DNA of 64,000 nucleotides, taken from assembly GCF_900100265.1 (NCBI RefSeq), contig NZ_LT629696.1:2852001-2916000 (forward strand). The letters run 5' to 3'. Position numbers and translations under genes: made by a program. Below, in pieces: positions 7,834 through 15,672 of this stretch. Source of the stretch: Leifsonia sp. 466MF (lineage in GTDB: Bacteria > Actinomycetota > Actinomycetes > Actinomycetales > Microbacteriaceae). Each line of letters opens with the position of its first letter. Within the stretch, counting starts at the first letter, position 1. The notes beneath the pieces are model-generated. The model made no database searches. It worked only from the letters and a program-made list of their open reading frames with translations, and had not been told where the DNA came from.

Positions 7834-8601
7834 TCAGGCCGAGCGGTAGACGCACGACAGGAAGCTGGCCGGCTGAATGCTCGATGCGCTCGGCGCGGCG
7901 GCCCACATGCGCAGCTCGTCGCCGGCCTTCAGGCGTACCGGGCGGGGAGGTGTCGCCGCCGTGATTCCTGAGGTCTGAGACTGGGCCAACAGGCCGTTGC
8001 CGATGGCGGCACTGTTCAGGGTGATGGCCACCGACTGGATGCCGTTGACTGTCGTCACCACGCCGGCCGCCAGGTCGTAGATGCCCGGCTGCTGCACGAC
8101 GAGAACGCCGCCCACGAACGAGGCAAAGCCACGGTTGAGTTCCGGCGTCGGAAAGTTGTTGTTGGCCGGGTTGGCGAACGCCGCAGCGATGAAGGACCAG
8201 GGGCCGGCGACGGCCTGGGCGGTCGGCGTCGAGCACACGAACGCCGGCATGGCACCGGATACCGGGTACCAGCCGGGGGTCGGGGCGCCGGCGGGGTTGG
8301 TGCCGGCGTCGAACGTTGCGTAATAGCGTTCCGTCCAGCCCTTGTCCGTGCGGATGCACTCGGCGCCGGCGCGCTGCAGGGCGAGGCGTTCGGCCTCGGT
8401 GGAGGGCTTACCGAAATGGTTGTCTCGGGCGAGGTCGGAGCCGGCCACAGCGCGGTCCTGGTTGGTCACGTCCGGGATATTGGCGGCGAGCAGCGCAGCC
8501 TCGACGCCGAGCGCGAACGCGCCCAGCTCGTCGCCCAGCTTCACCGCCTTGGTGGTGCCGTCCGGGTACGGGATGGCGTATACGGGAGTTTTGCCGGTCA
8601 T
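7834..8601 (-). CDS. Minor tail / receptor-binding-type protein
   Basis: A 255-aa protein starting at ATG 8601 in an ATGA overlap with the upstream tail gene. The N-terminal ~90 residues (TPVYAIPYPDGTTKAVKLGD) resemble the tail-attachment start common to actinophage tail-fibre proteins. The C-terminal half (PGIYDLAAGVVTTVNGIQSV onward, ending FLSCVYRSA) resembles C1q/TNF-like trimeric tips that contact the host surface. Its place last in the tail module fits a distal fibre. This is inference from layout and local similarity; no catalytic motif is visible. Confidence 0.7.
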   Translation of the reverse strand: MTGKTPVYAIPYPDGTTKAVKLGDELGAFALGVEAALLAANIPDVTNQDRAVAGSDLARDNHFGKPSTEAERLALQRAGAECIRTDKGWTERYYATFDAGTNPAGAPTPGWYPVSGAMPAFVCSTPTAQAVAGPWSFIAAAFANPANNNFPTPELNRGFASFVGGVLVVQQPGIYDLAAGVVTTVNGIQSVAITLNSAAIGNGLLAQSQTSGITAATPPRPVRLKAGDELRMWAAAPSASSIQPASFLSCVYRSA

Positions 8602-10004
8602 GCGAGTCCTGTCGTTACGAGGCCGAGGTCGGCCAGGCTGATATCGGGGTCGAAGTCGGCCAGCGTCGGGCCGGGGTTGGTCACCAGCTGAGCCACGGTG
8701 AGCGTGGCGGCGGGGTTCGGCCGAGCGGCGCACACGTTGACCTCGTGCGACCAGCCGGCGCCGTCATAGCGGAGGATGCCGCCGATGATTTGGAACTGCG
8801 GCCCCACGTGCGCCATGCCGGCGTAGACGCTGCCGGCGAAGTGCAGCGGGACGTTTTGGACGGTCGGCCGGTACAGGACGGCCTCCAGCGCGGCCGGCAG
8901 CGGCAGCCGGCGGGCGTCGAACCGCAGCGGCGGCAGCCGGAGCTGGCCGTTCAGGCCGTTGACGATCGCCAGCACCTGGCCGAGCAACCACGCCGGAAAC
9001 CGGTTGAACGCATCCACCGAGCCGGCGGTGAACTCGGTTGGGTCGAACGTGATGTCCTCGGTGTCCACGCGCAGCACGCGCCGGCTGCGGGCGTCGTAGC
9101 GCGCCGTGCGGCCCTCGATGAATCCCTCGGTGTAGATGGTGCGCTTCTGGGCGCCGGCGGTCAGGCCCGGGTCCTTGCCGTACCAGAAATAGCCGACCTG
9201 CACCACGTCGATGGCCTCGGCCACCGTGGACTCCAGGGTGTACGAATCCACGGCCACCTTGGAGGCCGGCACGACCAGGCCGGCGCTCAGCGACAGCACC
9301 ACTTTGCCGGCGCTCAGGGCGAGCGCCACCGGCGAGGTCGTCGTGAACTCCCCCACCGTGATGCGGTTGGCGTGCGGGTCGTAGTTGACCACGCCCATGG
9401 GATGGGTTCGGTACACCTGTTGAATCAGCTCCAGCGCCGTGCGCGCATCCTTGGCGGCCTGGCCGTGCATGATGCGGTCCACGTTCGCCGGCAGAACCTG
9501 CGGCAGGGTGTCGATTCCTTCCACCAGGCCGTTGGCGCCTCGGTCGTACAGGCGTTGTAGCCGCACGTTCGTGCGGGCCTCGCTCCAGCCGCCGGCGCCC
9601 TCCACCCATCCGTCCACGGCGTCGCCGGCGAACACGGCCGCGCCGAGGTTGGCCAGCACGTCCGACGCTGTGAACGTGACTACCCATACGGTCTCGTCCA
9701 GGTTGGTCAGGGGGTTGTGGACGCGCCGGCGCTCTGCGCGCGGCTTGCTCAGCGACCCTCGGAACTGCACGCGGTAGGGGTCGGCCATGGCCACCACGAC
9801 CGCCTGGCCTACGCGGTTCTCGTCGGTGACGAAGTTGCCGAGGCGGTCCACCAGCTGCATGGTGAGGATGGAGGGTTCCGGCTGCTCATAGGGGTCCTCA
9901 CGGCCCCAGCGGATGCTGAGGCCGGCGAGGGCCACCAGGTCGGTGCCGTCCCAGCTCGATGCGATGGGCCGGCCGTTGATGGTGACGATGGCGCCGGCGG
10001 TCAT
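8598..10004 (-). CDS. Minor tail protein
   Basis: A 468-aa structural protein directly after the tape measure gene; ATG 10004 overlaps that gene's TGA (ATGA). The position corresponds to distal tail or tail-hub (baseplate-like) proteins of siphoviruses. The sequence has alternating beta-rich stretches and no recognisable enzyme motif. A motif typical of actinophage minor tail proteins (SIRWGREDPYEQPEPSIL) occurs near the N-terminus. It ends in an ATGA overlap with the fibre gene. The exact position in the tail is not determined. Confidence 0.8.
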   Translation of the reverse strand: MTAGAIVTINGRPIASSWDGTDLVALAGLSIRWGREDPYEQPEPSILTMQLVDRLGNFVTDENRVGQAVVVAMADPYRVQFRGSLSKPRAERRRVHNPLTNLDETVWVVTFTASDVLANLGAAVFAGDAVDGWVEGAGGWSEARTNVRLQRLYDRGANGLVEGIDTLPQVLPANVDRIMHGQAAKDARTALELIQQVYRTHPMGVVNYDPHANRITVGEFTTTSPVALALSAGKVVLSLSAGLVVPASKVAVDSYTLESTVAEAIDVVQVGYFWYGKDPGLTAGAQKRTIYTEGFIEGRTARYDARSRRVLRVDTEDITFDPTEFTAGSVDAFNRFPAWLLGQVLAIVNGLNGQLRLPPLRFDARRLPLPAALEAVLYRPTVQNVPLHFAGSVYAGMAHVGPQFQIIGGILRYDGAGWSHEVNVCAARPNPAATLTVAQLVTNPGPTLADFDPDISLADLGLVTTGLA

Positions 10005-11893
10005 CGGTTCACCCCGCCGGCGGCGATGGTGCGGCCGTTGGCCTTGTCGCTGTCGTTCAGCACCTTGCGAATCTCGCGGGCGACTCCCTCGGGGTCGGTT
10101 ACCAGGCCGTTGAACTCCACGTTCACGTAGGTGTCGCCGCCGCCCTTGCCCTTGCCGCTGCCGGCGATGGCGCCGGCGTCCATGCTCGCCACCGTGGTGG
10201 GCGCGGCGACGGCGGCCGTGCGGAAGCTGAAGCCCTCGACGGCCTCGGCGGCGCTGAACGCCAGCATGGCCGGCTGGACGGTCGGCTCGTCGACGACCAG
10301 GCGCGCGGTGAACGTCTGATTCATCCCCAGGAGGTCCTTCACCCATCCGGGGATCGCGCCGGCCACCAGGTCGCCCAGCCACTTGATGGCCTCTCGAATC
10401 CAGCCGACGAAGGACTCGAAACCATCGGACCAGCTGCCCACCAGGTAGTCCCAGTACAGGCCGATGGCCTCGAACACCGAGCGGAACCAATCGCCCACGT
10501 TTTTGATGGTGTCGAGCACGAACCCCCACACGTCGCCGGCGACCTTTTGCACCTCGTCCCAGTGCTGCACCAGCAGCACGACGATGGCGATGACCAGCGC
10601 GATGGCGGCGAGGATGGCCAGGATGATCCAGGTAATCGGGGAGGCGAGCCAGGCGGCGTTGTTCGCCCACTGAGCGGCCGTCTGGACGGCCTGGACGGCC
10701 GCAAACACCTTCATGGCGCCGGATATCACGGTGACGGCTGCGCCCGCGCCAGTGAGCACCACAGCGAGCGGGCCGAGGATCGGGGCGAACTCGCGCAGCC
10801 CGTCGAGTATCGGGGTGATGACCGGGAGCGCTGCGGCGCCTATGTCGGTGAACGTCTGGGTGACGGTGCGCTGAAGCTTCTCGAACTCCTGGTCCTTGCT
10901 CATGGCGCCGTCGAGCGCGTCGGCCGCGCCGGCGACCTGGCCGAGGGCATCCACGGCGCTGGAGGGGTCGAGCGCGAACAGGGCGCCGCCGAGGTCCTCG
11001 GCCTTGGTGCCGAACAGGGCGACCGCTGCGGCGTTCTGGGCCACCGGGTCGGTCATGCCGCGCAGACGGTCGAGCACGTCATCCAGGCCGGCCGCAGCGT
11101 CGCCGCCGCCGCGCGCGATGCGGGCGGTGGCTTCGGCGGCGTCCAGCCCTAGGGCCTCGAATCCGGCGGCCGAGGTCTTGGAGCCATCGGTGGCGCGGAT
11201 TTGGAACTCCTTCAGCGCGTCGGCCACCACGTCGGTGTTCCGGGCGCCGGCGGCCAGGCCCTGGTTAATCAGGCCGGTGGCGGTCTCGCCGTCCAGGCCC
11301 AGCCGTTGGAACAGGGCCGGGTACTCGGTGAAGGTGTCCAGTAGGTCCTCGCCGGCGCGGGCGTTCGACTGGAGGCCCTTGGTGATGATGTCCAGCGCTT
11401 CACTGGCGTCTTTGGCCATGCCGGTGCGCATGAGCTGTCCCACGGCCGTGGTGGTGGCGCCCAGGTCCTGGTCGAACGCGCTGGACAGGCTGAGGACCTT
11501 GCCGGTGACGCTCTCCAGCTCGGCGTCGCTGGCGCTCCCCATGCCGGCGATGTTCGACTCCACCCCTCGGATGGCCTCGTTGACGGTGGCGAGGGAGTCG
11601 CCGTAGGCGTCGGCGTACAGCTTGCCGGCGATGCCGCCTAGCCGCTCAGACTCGGCCGGGTCCAGGCCGAGCTGAGCGGTCAGGCGGTTGTGGTCCTGGG
11701 CGTTCTCCACGGCGCCGTAGACGCCGGCGGCGAGGGCGGCGCCGGCGGCGGCGCCGGCCAGCTGCATGCCGCCCTTCAGCTTGCCCATGGAGTCCTCGAA
11801 CGACTTGCCGGCCTTCTCGGCCTCACCGAAGCCGGCCACCGCGTCGGTGGCGTCGCCGATGATGCGGATGGCGAGAATGGCGGTCTTACCCAT
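10001..11893 (-). CDS. Tail tape measure protein
   Basis: A 630-aa protein that sets tail length and passes through the tail during DNA entry. An N-terminal helical region contains a TP901-like core (SFEDSMGKLKGGMQLAGAAA; GIAGKLYADAYGDSL; FDQDLGATTTAVGQLMRTGM). It has long Ala/Asp-rich helices and a hydrophobic block at about 420-440 (ILAILAAIALVIAIVVLLV). It is short for the family, implying a short tail (roughly 90-100 nm by the usual 0.15 nm per residue rule). The start overlaps the stop of the frameshifted chaperone frame by 8 nt. Confidence 0.93.
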   Translation of the reverse strand: MGKTAILAIRIIGDATDAVAGFGEAEKAGKSFEDSMGKLKGGMQLAGAAAGAALAAGVYGAVENAQDHNRLTAQLGLDPAESERLGGIAGKLYADAYGDSLATVNEAIRGVESNIAGMGSASDAELESVTGKVLSLSSAFDQDLGATTTAVGQLMRTGMAKDASEALDIITKGLQSNARAGEDLLDTFTEYPALFQRLGLDGETATGLINQGLAAGARNTDVVADALKEFQIRATDGSKTSAAGFEALGLDAAEATARIARGGGDAAAGLDDVLDRLRGMTDPVAQNAAAVALFGTKAEDLGGALFALDPSSAVDALGQVAGAADALDGAMSKDQEFEKLQRTVTQTFTDIGAAALPVITPILDGLREFAPILGPLAVVLTGAGAAVTVISGAMKVFAAVQAVQTAAQWANNAAWLASPITWIILAILAAIALVIAIVVLLVQHWDEVQKVAGDVWGFVLDTIKNVGDWFRSVFEAIGLYWDYLVGSWSDGFESFVGWIREAIKWLGDLVAGAIPGWVKDLLGMNQTFTARLVVDEPTVQPAMLAFSAAEAVEGFSFRTAAVAAPTTVASMDAGAIAGSGKGKGGGDTYVNVEFNGLVTDPEGVAREIRKVLNDSDKANGRTIAAGGVNR

Positions 11894-12352
11894 GAGATTC
11901 CTCTGCTAGGAGTTCGATCAGGTGCAGGGCGGTGGCGTAGTCCTCCAGGCGTGGCGCGGCCTCACCGCGCCACGCCCAGGGGGCTACGTGGAACCTCAGG
12001 CCGAGGGCGACGGAGAGTTCGTGGAGCGTCCCCGGCGCGTACCTTTTCCCACCGTCTCGTTCACGGTGAGGTCGTCGCCGGCCGGCGCCTCGTCGTCGTC
12101 CTTCACGGCCTCGACGTCGAGCGCGGCGGTCTCGCCGCTGGTGAACTCGTCCCAGCTCAGGTCCAGCTCGCCGGTGCGCTTGGCGGCCGACCAGGCCAGG
12201 AACGGCTCCAGCTTCAGGGCGTTGTCCTTCAGGTCGCCCCAGCCTCGGTTGCGGCGCAGCGTGGTCTCGAAGTTGAGCCGGTCCTCCAGGGTCGGCTGTA
12301 CGTCGATGGTCTTGCCTCCAGGGAGGCTGATACGGAGCTTGCGAGCTGCCAT
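11886..12352 (-). CDS. Tail assembly chaperone fusion (G-T type) via -1 frameshift
   Basis: Full-length product made when ribosomes slip by -1 at 12044-12050: 103 codons of the upstream frame, then 52 codons of the downstream frame starting RYAPGTLHEL and ending LLAEESHG, 155 aa in all. This mirrors the lambda gpG/gpGT arrangement, in which the ratio of short and fused products supports tape-measure folding and tail-tube assembly. The downstream frame has no good start of its own and lies directly before the tape measure gene, as expected. Slip-site position, size and gene order agree. Confidence 0.85.
11996..12352 (-). CDS. Tail assembly chaperone, short (G-like) product
   Basis: A 118-aa zero-frame product starting at ATG 12352. 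The N-terminal region is a compact alpha/beta segment (KLRISLPGGKTIDVQP) and the C-terminal part is acidic (VEAVKDDDEAPAGDDL). It is a small acidic chaperone located between the tail-tube/connector genes and the tape measure gene. Normal termination at 11996 yields this form; slippage yields the longer fusion. A good purine-rich ribosome site (GAAGGAAAG) lies just upstream, within the last codons of the preceding gene. Confidence 0.85.
   Translation of the reverse strand: MAARKLRISLPGGKTIDVQPTLEDRLNFETTLRRNRGWGDLKDNALKLEPFLAWSAAKRTGELDLSWDEFTSGETAALDVEAVKDDDEAPAGDDLTVNETVGKGTRRGRSTNSPSPSA
12044..12050 (-). promoter_or_regulatory. Programmed -1 ribosomal frameshift site GGGAAAA
   Basis: On the minus strand the heptamer G GGA AAA sits in the zero frame (GTG GGA AAA GGT), an exact X-XXY-YYZ slippery sequence of the same class as lambda's GGGAAAG. 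Slipping back one base continues into the overlapping frame (AGG TAC GCG). It is one of very few A-runs in this GC-rich operon, which argues for selection. Confidence 0.88.
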
Positions 12353-12354
12353 GG

Positions 12355-12738
12355 TTACTTTCCTTCAATCGTGTCTAGAACGTTGTCCACGTAGCGCTCG
12401 TAGAGCGGCAGCCAGGTGGACTCGGACTCTTGCGCGCCTTGGGACGCGAAAGGGTTTGGTGCGATGTGCCGGCGCGCCCAGCCCCAGTGAATGACTGGGG
12501 CGTATGGCACGCGGCTGTTGTTGCCGACTCGGACGATGCCGGCGGTTTTGGTGCCGGCGCTGCGGATGGTGGCGGCCAACTGATCGGTGCGGTGCGGCGC
12601 GCGTGACTCGGCGCGCCGCGCCGCGATGGCGGCGGCCTGGCCGTGAACGATCTTCAAGTCGGTGAGGTCGTCGCCGGCGGCGCGCAGACTCTTGCGCAGC
12701 TGCCGGCCGCCCTCGACCTGATAGACGCTCTCGGCCAT
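12355..12738 (-). CDS. HK97 gp10-like head-tail / tail-completion protein
   Basis: A 127-aa protein resembling the HK97 gp10 family: a basic N-terminal helix (GGRQLRKSLRAAGDDLTDLK), the RAPHRTDQLAATIRS segment followed by a short beta region, and the hallmark VIHWGW...IAPNPF motif near the C-terminus. Members help join or complete the neck and tail. Unusually, it follows the presumed tail-tube gene rather than preceding the tail terminator. It is separated by 2 nt from the chaperone start. Confidence 0.7.
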   Translation of the reverse strand: MAESVYQVEGGRQLRKSLRAAGDDLTDLKIVHGQAAAIAARRAESRAPHRTDQLAATIRSAGTKTAGIVRVGNNSRVPYAPVIHWGWARRHIAPNPFASQGAQESESTWLPLYERYVDNVLDTIEGK

Positions 12739-12744
12739 GGCCGG

Positions 12745-13152
12745 CTAGACGCTCGGCGCCAGGGTCGGGTCCCCGATCAGCGGGAACTCGAAGTCCTGGG
12801 TGTTCTTCTTCTTCACGTCGCCGCCCCAGCCAATCGGACGGATCTTGATGACGCCGCTGAAGTCGGCCGTGGCGGCGTCGTTGGGGGTCCAGACGAACGG
12901 CAGCAGCTTGCCGGCGTTCTCGAGCGCGAACGCCTGGAGGCTATCCAGGTCGAAGTCGTCCACGAGGGTGCCGCCGAGGGTCCACGCGGTGGTGTCCTCG
13001 CCGTCCAGGTTGGAGCCATCCAGCAGCGGGATGGGGTCCTCGCTGGAGGTGTCGGGGCTGAGGCTCGTCTTGGTGAGGTCGCCGGCCCACTCGCGTGAGC
13101 TGCCGGTCTCTCCGATCTTCAGCGAACCGGGGCCGAGGGTACGGGTCGTCAT
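12745..13152 (-). CDS. Major tail (tube) protein, small
   Basis: A 135-aa protein starting at ATG 13152 behind a strong ribosome site (AAAGGAGA), as expected for an abundant structural protein. The sequence is beta-rich and acidic, with LKIGETGSSREWAGDLT near the start and a conserved-looking closing segment (FEFPLIGDPTLAPSV). Its place between the terminator-like gene and the tail chaperones fits the tube subunit. It is short for the family (often 180-250 aa). A connector or decoration protein cannot be excluded. Confidence 0.7.
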   Translation of the reverse strand: MTTRTLGPGSLKIGETGSSREWAGDLTKTSLSPDTSSEDPIPLLDGSNLDGEDTTAWTLGGTLVDDFDLDSLQAFALENAGKLLPFVWTPNDAATADFSGVIKIRPIGWGGDVKKKNTQDFEFPLIGDPTLAPSV

Positions 13153-13163
13153 GGTGGTCTCCT

Positions 13164-13544
13164 TTATTCGAGGTCGTTGGTGGTGATGGTGTAGGCCGGC
13201 AGCACCGGCCCGTTGAGCTGGGCGAAGCCGCCGGGTTCGGCGCGCTTCAGGTTGAGCTGGCCGGCGTGCAGGGCGTTCAGGATCAGGTCCAGTCGCGCCC
13301 AGGCGGCCAGGTAGTTGTCCGCGGGGCCGGCTACGGCGTTCAGCTCGAACGCCATGGCCGGCTCGCTCCAGGACTCGAACGTGATGGTGGGGGCGGAGAC
13401 ACACACCACGCCGGCGCGGGCGGCTGAGGGGATTTCCCCGGCGTCCAGCGTGGCGTGCACGTCCTCCAGGCCGGCGGCGTCGAGTGCGGCGCGCACGTCC
13501 TCCACCAGCTCGTGGGCGAGGTCGAGACTCGTTTTCATGGTCAC
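13164..13544 (-). CDS. Tail terminator-like protein
   Basis: A 126-aa protein whose GTG start (13544) overlaps the upstream stop (GTGA); an internal ATG two codons later (13538) is equally usable. The order of helix, short beta strands (VVCVSAPTITFESW; AFELNAVAG) and C-terminal helix, together with its place directly before the tail-tube gene, fits the tail terminator (gpU-like) that caps tube polymerisation and joins the head. Assignment is by position and size. Confidence 0.6.
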   Translation of the reverse strand: MTMKTSLDLAHELVEDVRAALDAAGLEDVHATLDAGEIPSAARAGVVCVSAPTITFESWSEPAMAFELNAVAGPADNYLAAWARLDLILNALHAGQLNLKRAEPGGFAQLNGPVLPAYTITTNDLE

Positions 13545-13870
13545 AGCCCCATCACGAGGTAGCGGCGCAGCAGCGGGTAGGCGGCGGCCATGGGGTCGCG
13601 GTTCAGGCGGAACAGCTGCGGCTCCACGCCGTCGAGCTGCACCACCCCGTTGCGGCTGGCCTTGCGGTAGTACAGGTCCGCGCCCACCTCCAGCACGGCG
13701 CGCGCCACCACCGACTCGGGCACCCCGAACGGGTTGCCCTCACCGATGAAGTCGTCAACCATCTGCTGAGCCTCGGCCTGGCAGGACTCGGCGTAGGGCT
13801 TGTCCTCTCCGATGGCCTGGACGTACCAGCTCAGGTCGGTGGCGGCGGGCGCCGTGCTGTCCTCTGCCAT
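13541..13870 (-). CDS. Head-tail connector (gp6-like) protein
   Basis: A 109-aa, largely helical protein that follows the capsid gene by 2 bp. The core (SCQAEAQQMVDDFIGEGNPF; SVVARAVLEVGADLYYRKAS) matches the helical-bundle pattern of HK97 gp6/SPP1 gp15 adaptors, which form the ring beneath the portal. The C-terminal YPLLRRYLVMGL is also typical of actinophage members. The gene ends in a GTGA overlap with the terminator-like gene. Confidence 0.7.
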   Translation of the reverse strand: MAEDSTAPAATDLSWYVQAIGEDKPYAESCQAEAQQMVDDFIGEGNPFGVPESVVARAVLEVGADLYYRKASRNGVVQLDGVEPQLFRLNRDPMAAAYPLLRRYLVMGL

Positions 13871-13872
13871 CG

Positions 13873-15672
13873 TTACGCGCCGACCTTCACGGCCTCGATG
13901 GCGTCCGGGAACTGCGAGGCCGCAGCCAGGTAGCCGTACTTACTGAACGCCTCGGTGAGGTTCAGGATGTTCTGGTCCTGGAGCTTGAACGGGGCGTTGG
14001 CCGACTCCCAGGTGGTGACGGCCAGCTGGTTGTGGAACTCGATGGTGTTGGCCGGCGCGTCGGGGAGGATGCGGAACTCGATGCCCGCCAGGTCGCCCTT
14101 CAGGCCGGTGAGGTCCAGCTCACCCACCTGGTTGGTGCCCTGCCCCCAGACGCGCATCAGGCTGTTGCCGTTGGTGTCCTCCAGGCGAATCAGCTTCTTG
14201 AACACGTCCTTGGAGACCAGGCTGCCGTCGAGCGTGTACCCGCGGTCATCGAACAGGTCGGCGGCGTCCACCACGAGGTCCAGCCAGTCGTAGGCGGTCG
14301 CGGCGGCGCCGAGGGTCAGGGGGTGGGTGTCGCCGGCGAGCTGCGTCGCGATGATTTCGCGCACGAGGTCGCGGACGACTTCCTCGGTCGCTCGCGCGTA
14401 CTCCAGGTCCATGGCCGTGTTGGCCGTGGTGAGGTAGGCGGCGTTCGCGCGGTCGATGACCTGGCGGGACAGCTCGGTGTAGCCGCCGTAGGTCTCCACC
14501 GGGGTGCTGTCGGCCTTCAGGGTGATCTTGCCCTTGGGGAGGTCGTCGCCCTCCTTGGCCTGCTTGCTCACGCTGATGCTGTTGGTGGAGAGCTGGAGGT
14601 ATTCGAGCGTCATCCCCTCGGCCGGCAGCGGCTGGCGGCTGAAGGTGTTGATGATGCGGCGGTTGCGGTTGATGAGGTGGATGGCGTCCCGCACCCACGT
14701 GTTGGGGGTGTTGGTGTCGCCGGTGCCGGCGCCGGTGTAGGCGTCCGCGGTCATGCGCTCGTAGAACGCCATGGCGGCGCTGGAACCGCCGGCGAGGTCC
14801 TTCAGGAATGCGCCGGCCGTGGGCCAGCTCGGGCCGGCGTCGGCGGGCGCCGGCGCTGCGGCGTGGGCCAGAACGATGCGCTCGAACTCGTTGCGCTGCT
14901 GGGTCAGCAGCTGGTCGATGCGGTCCTCGGTGATCTCGGGCACGGTGTTGGTTTCCTCTCGGTTGGTGGCCAGGGCGGCCGCTGGGATGGGCGCGGCGGC
15001 CGCTCGGCGGCCGGCGTGGGCGTACATGGACAGGTCGAACAGGTTGCCGGCCGGCGCCTCGTCGCCGGCGGTCTCGGTGGTGGTCTCGGAGTCGAGCCGG
15101 TCAGCCAGGCCGGCGGCGACGGCCTCGGCCGCCGAATACCAGGTCTCGGCCTTCATCAGCTCGCGCCAGGCGGCCGGCTCGCCGCCGGCCTTGGCGGCGT
15201 ACATGCTGGCGATGTTGTCGCTGAGCCGGTCCAGGTCGTCGCCGGCCTTGCGCATGTCCTCGGCGTCGCCCATGGCGATGGTCCAGGCGTCGTGAATCAT
15301 CACCTCGGCGTTCTCGCCCATCACCACCTCGTCGCCGGCGCACGCGATGAACGATGCGGCGCTGGCGGCCAGGCCGTCGATGGTGACGACCACGCGGGCG
15401 GGGTGCTGGCGCAGCGCGTTGCGGATGGCCACGGCGTCGTACACGTCGCCGCCGGGCGAGTTGACGAACACCTCCAGGGTGTCCACGTCCATGTCCCGGA
15501 TGGCCGGCACCAGCTCGGCCGCGTCCACGCCGCCGAACCATCCGCCGATGGCGCCGTACAGGTGCAGCCGGCTGGAGCGCGGCTCGTCGGTGGTCTCGAT
15601 GTTCCACCGCGCCGGGGTGTCCCGGACGGCCGCCGCGAATCGGTCGCGGCGCTCGGTGATGGGGTTAGGCAT
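13873..15672 (-). CDS. Fused ClpP-like prohead protease and HK97-fold major capsid protein
   Basis: A single 599-aa gene holding two normally separate functions. Residues of about 30-205 form a ClpP-type (S49/S14-like) protease with NSPGGDVYDA (71-80), the nucleophile Ser104 in GLAASAASF and His127 (IHDAW). A linker (about 205-240) leads to a scaffold-like helix (EITEDRIDQLLTQQRNEFE), then an HK97-type capsid domain (about 290-599). The protease would cleave itself and the scaffold from the capsid during maturation. The start overlaps the portal stop by 8 nt. There is no internal stop or frameshift. Confidence 0.9.
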   Translation of the reverse strand: MPNPITERRDRFAAAVRDTPARWNIETTDEPRSSRLHLYGAIGGWFGGVDAAELVPAIRDMDVDTLEVFVNSPGGDVYDAVAIRNALRQHPARVVVTIDGLAASAASFIACAGDEVVMGENAEVMIHDAWTIAMGDAEDMRKAGDDLDRLSDNIASMYAAKAGGEPAAWRELMKAETWYSAAEAVAAGLADRLDSETTTETAGDEAPAGNLFDLSMYAHAGRRAAAAPIPAAALATNREETNTVPEITEDRIDQLLTQQRNEFERIVLAHAAAPAPADAGPSWPTAGAFLKDLAGGSSAAMAFYERMTADAYTGAGTGDTNTPNTWVRDAIHLINRNRRIINTFSRQPLPAEGMTLEYLQLSTNSISVSKQAKEGDDLPKGKITLKADSTPVETYGGYTELSRQVIDRANAAYLTTANTAMDLEYARATEEVVRDLVREIIATQLAGDTHPLTLGAAATAYDWLDLVVDAADLFDDRGYTLDGSLVSKDVFKKLIRLEDTNGNSLMRVWGQGTNQVGELDLTGLKGDLAGIEFRILPDAPANTIEFHNQLAVTTWESANAPFKLQDQNILNLTEAFSKYGYLAAASQFPDAIEAVKVGA

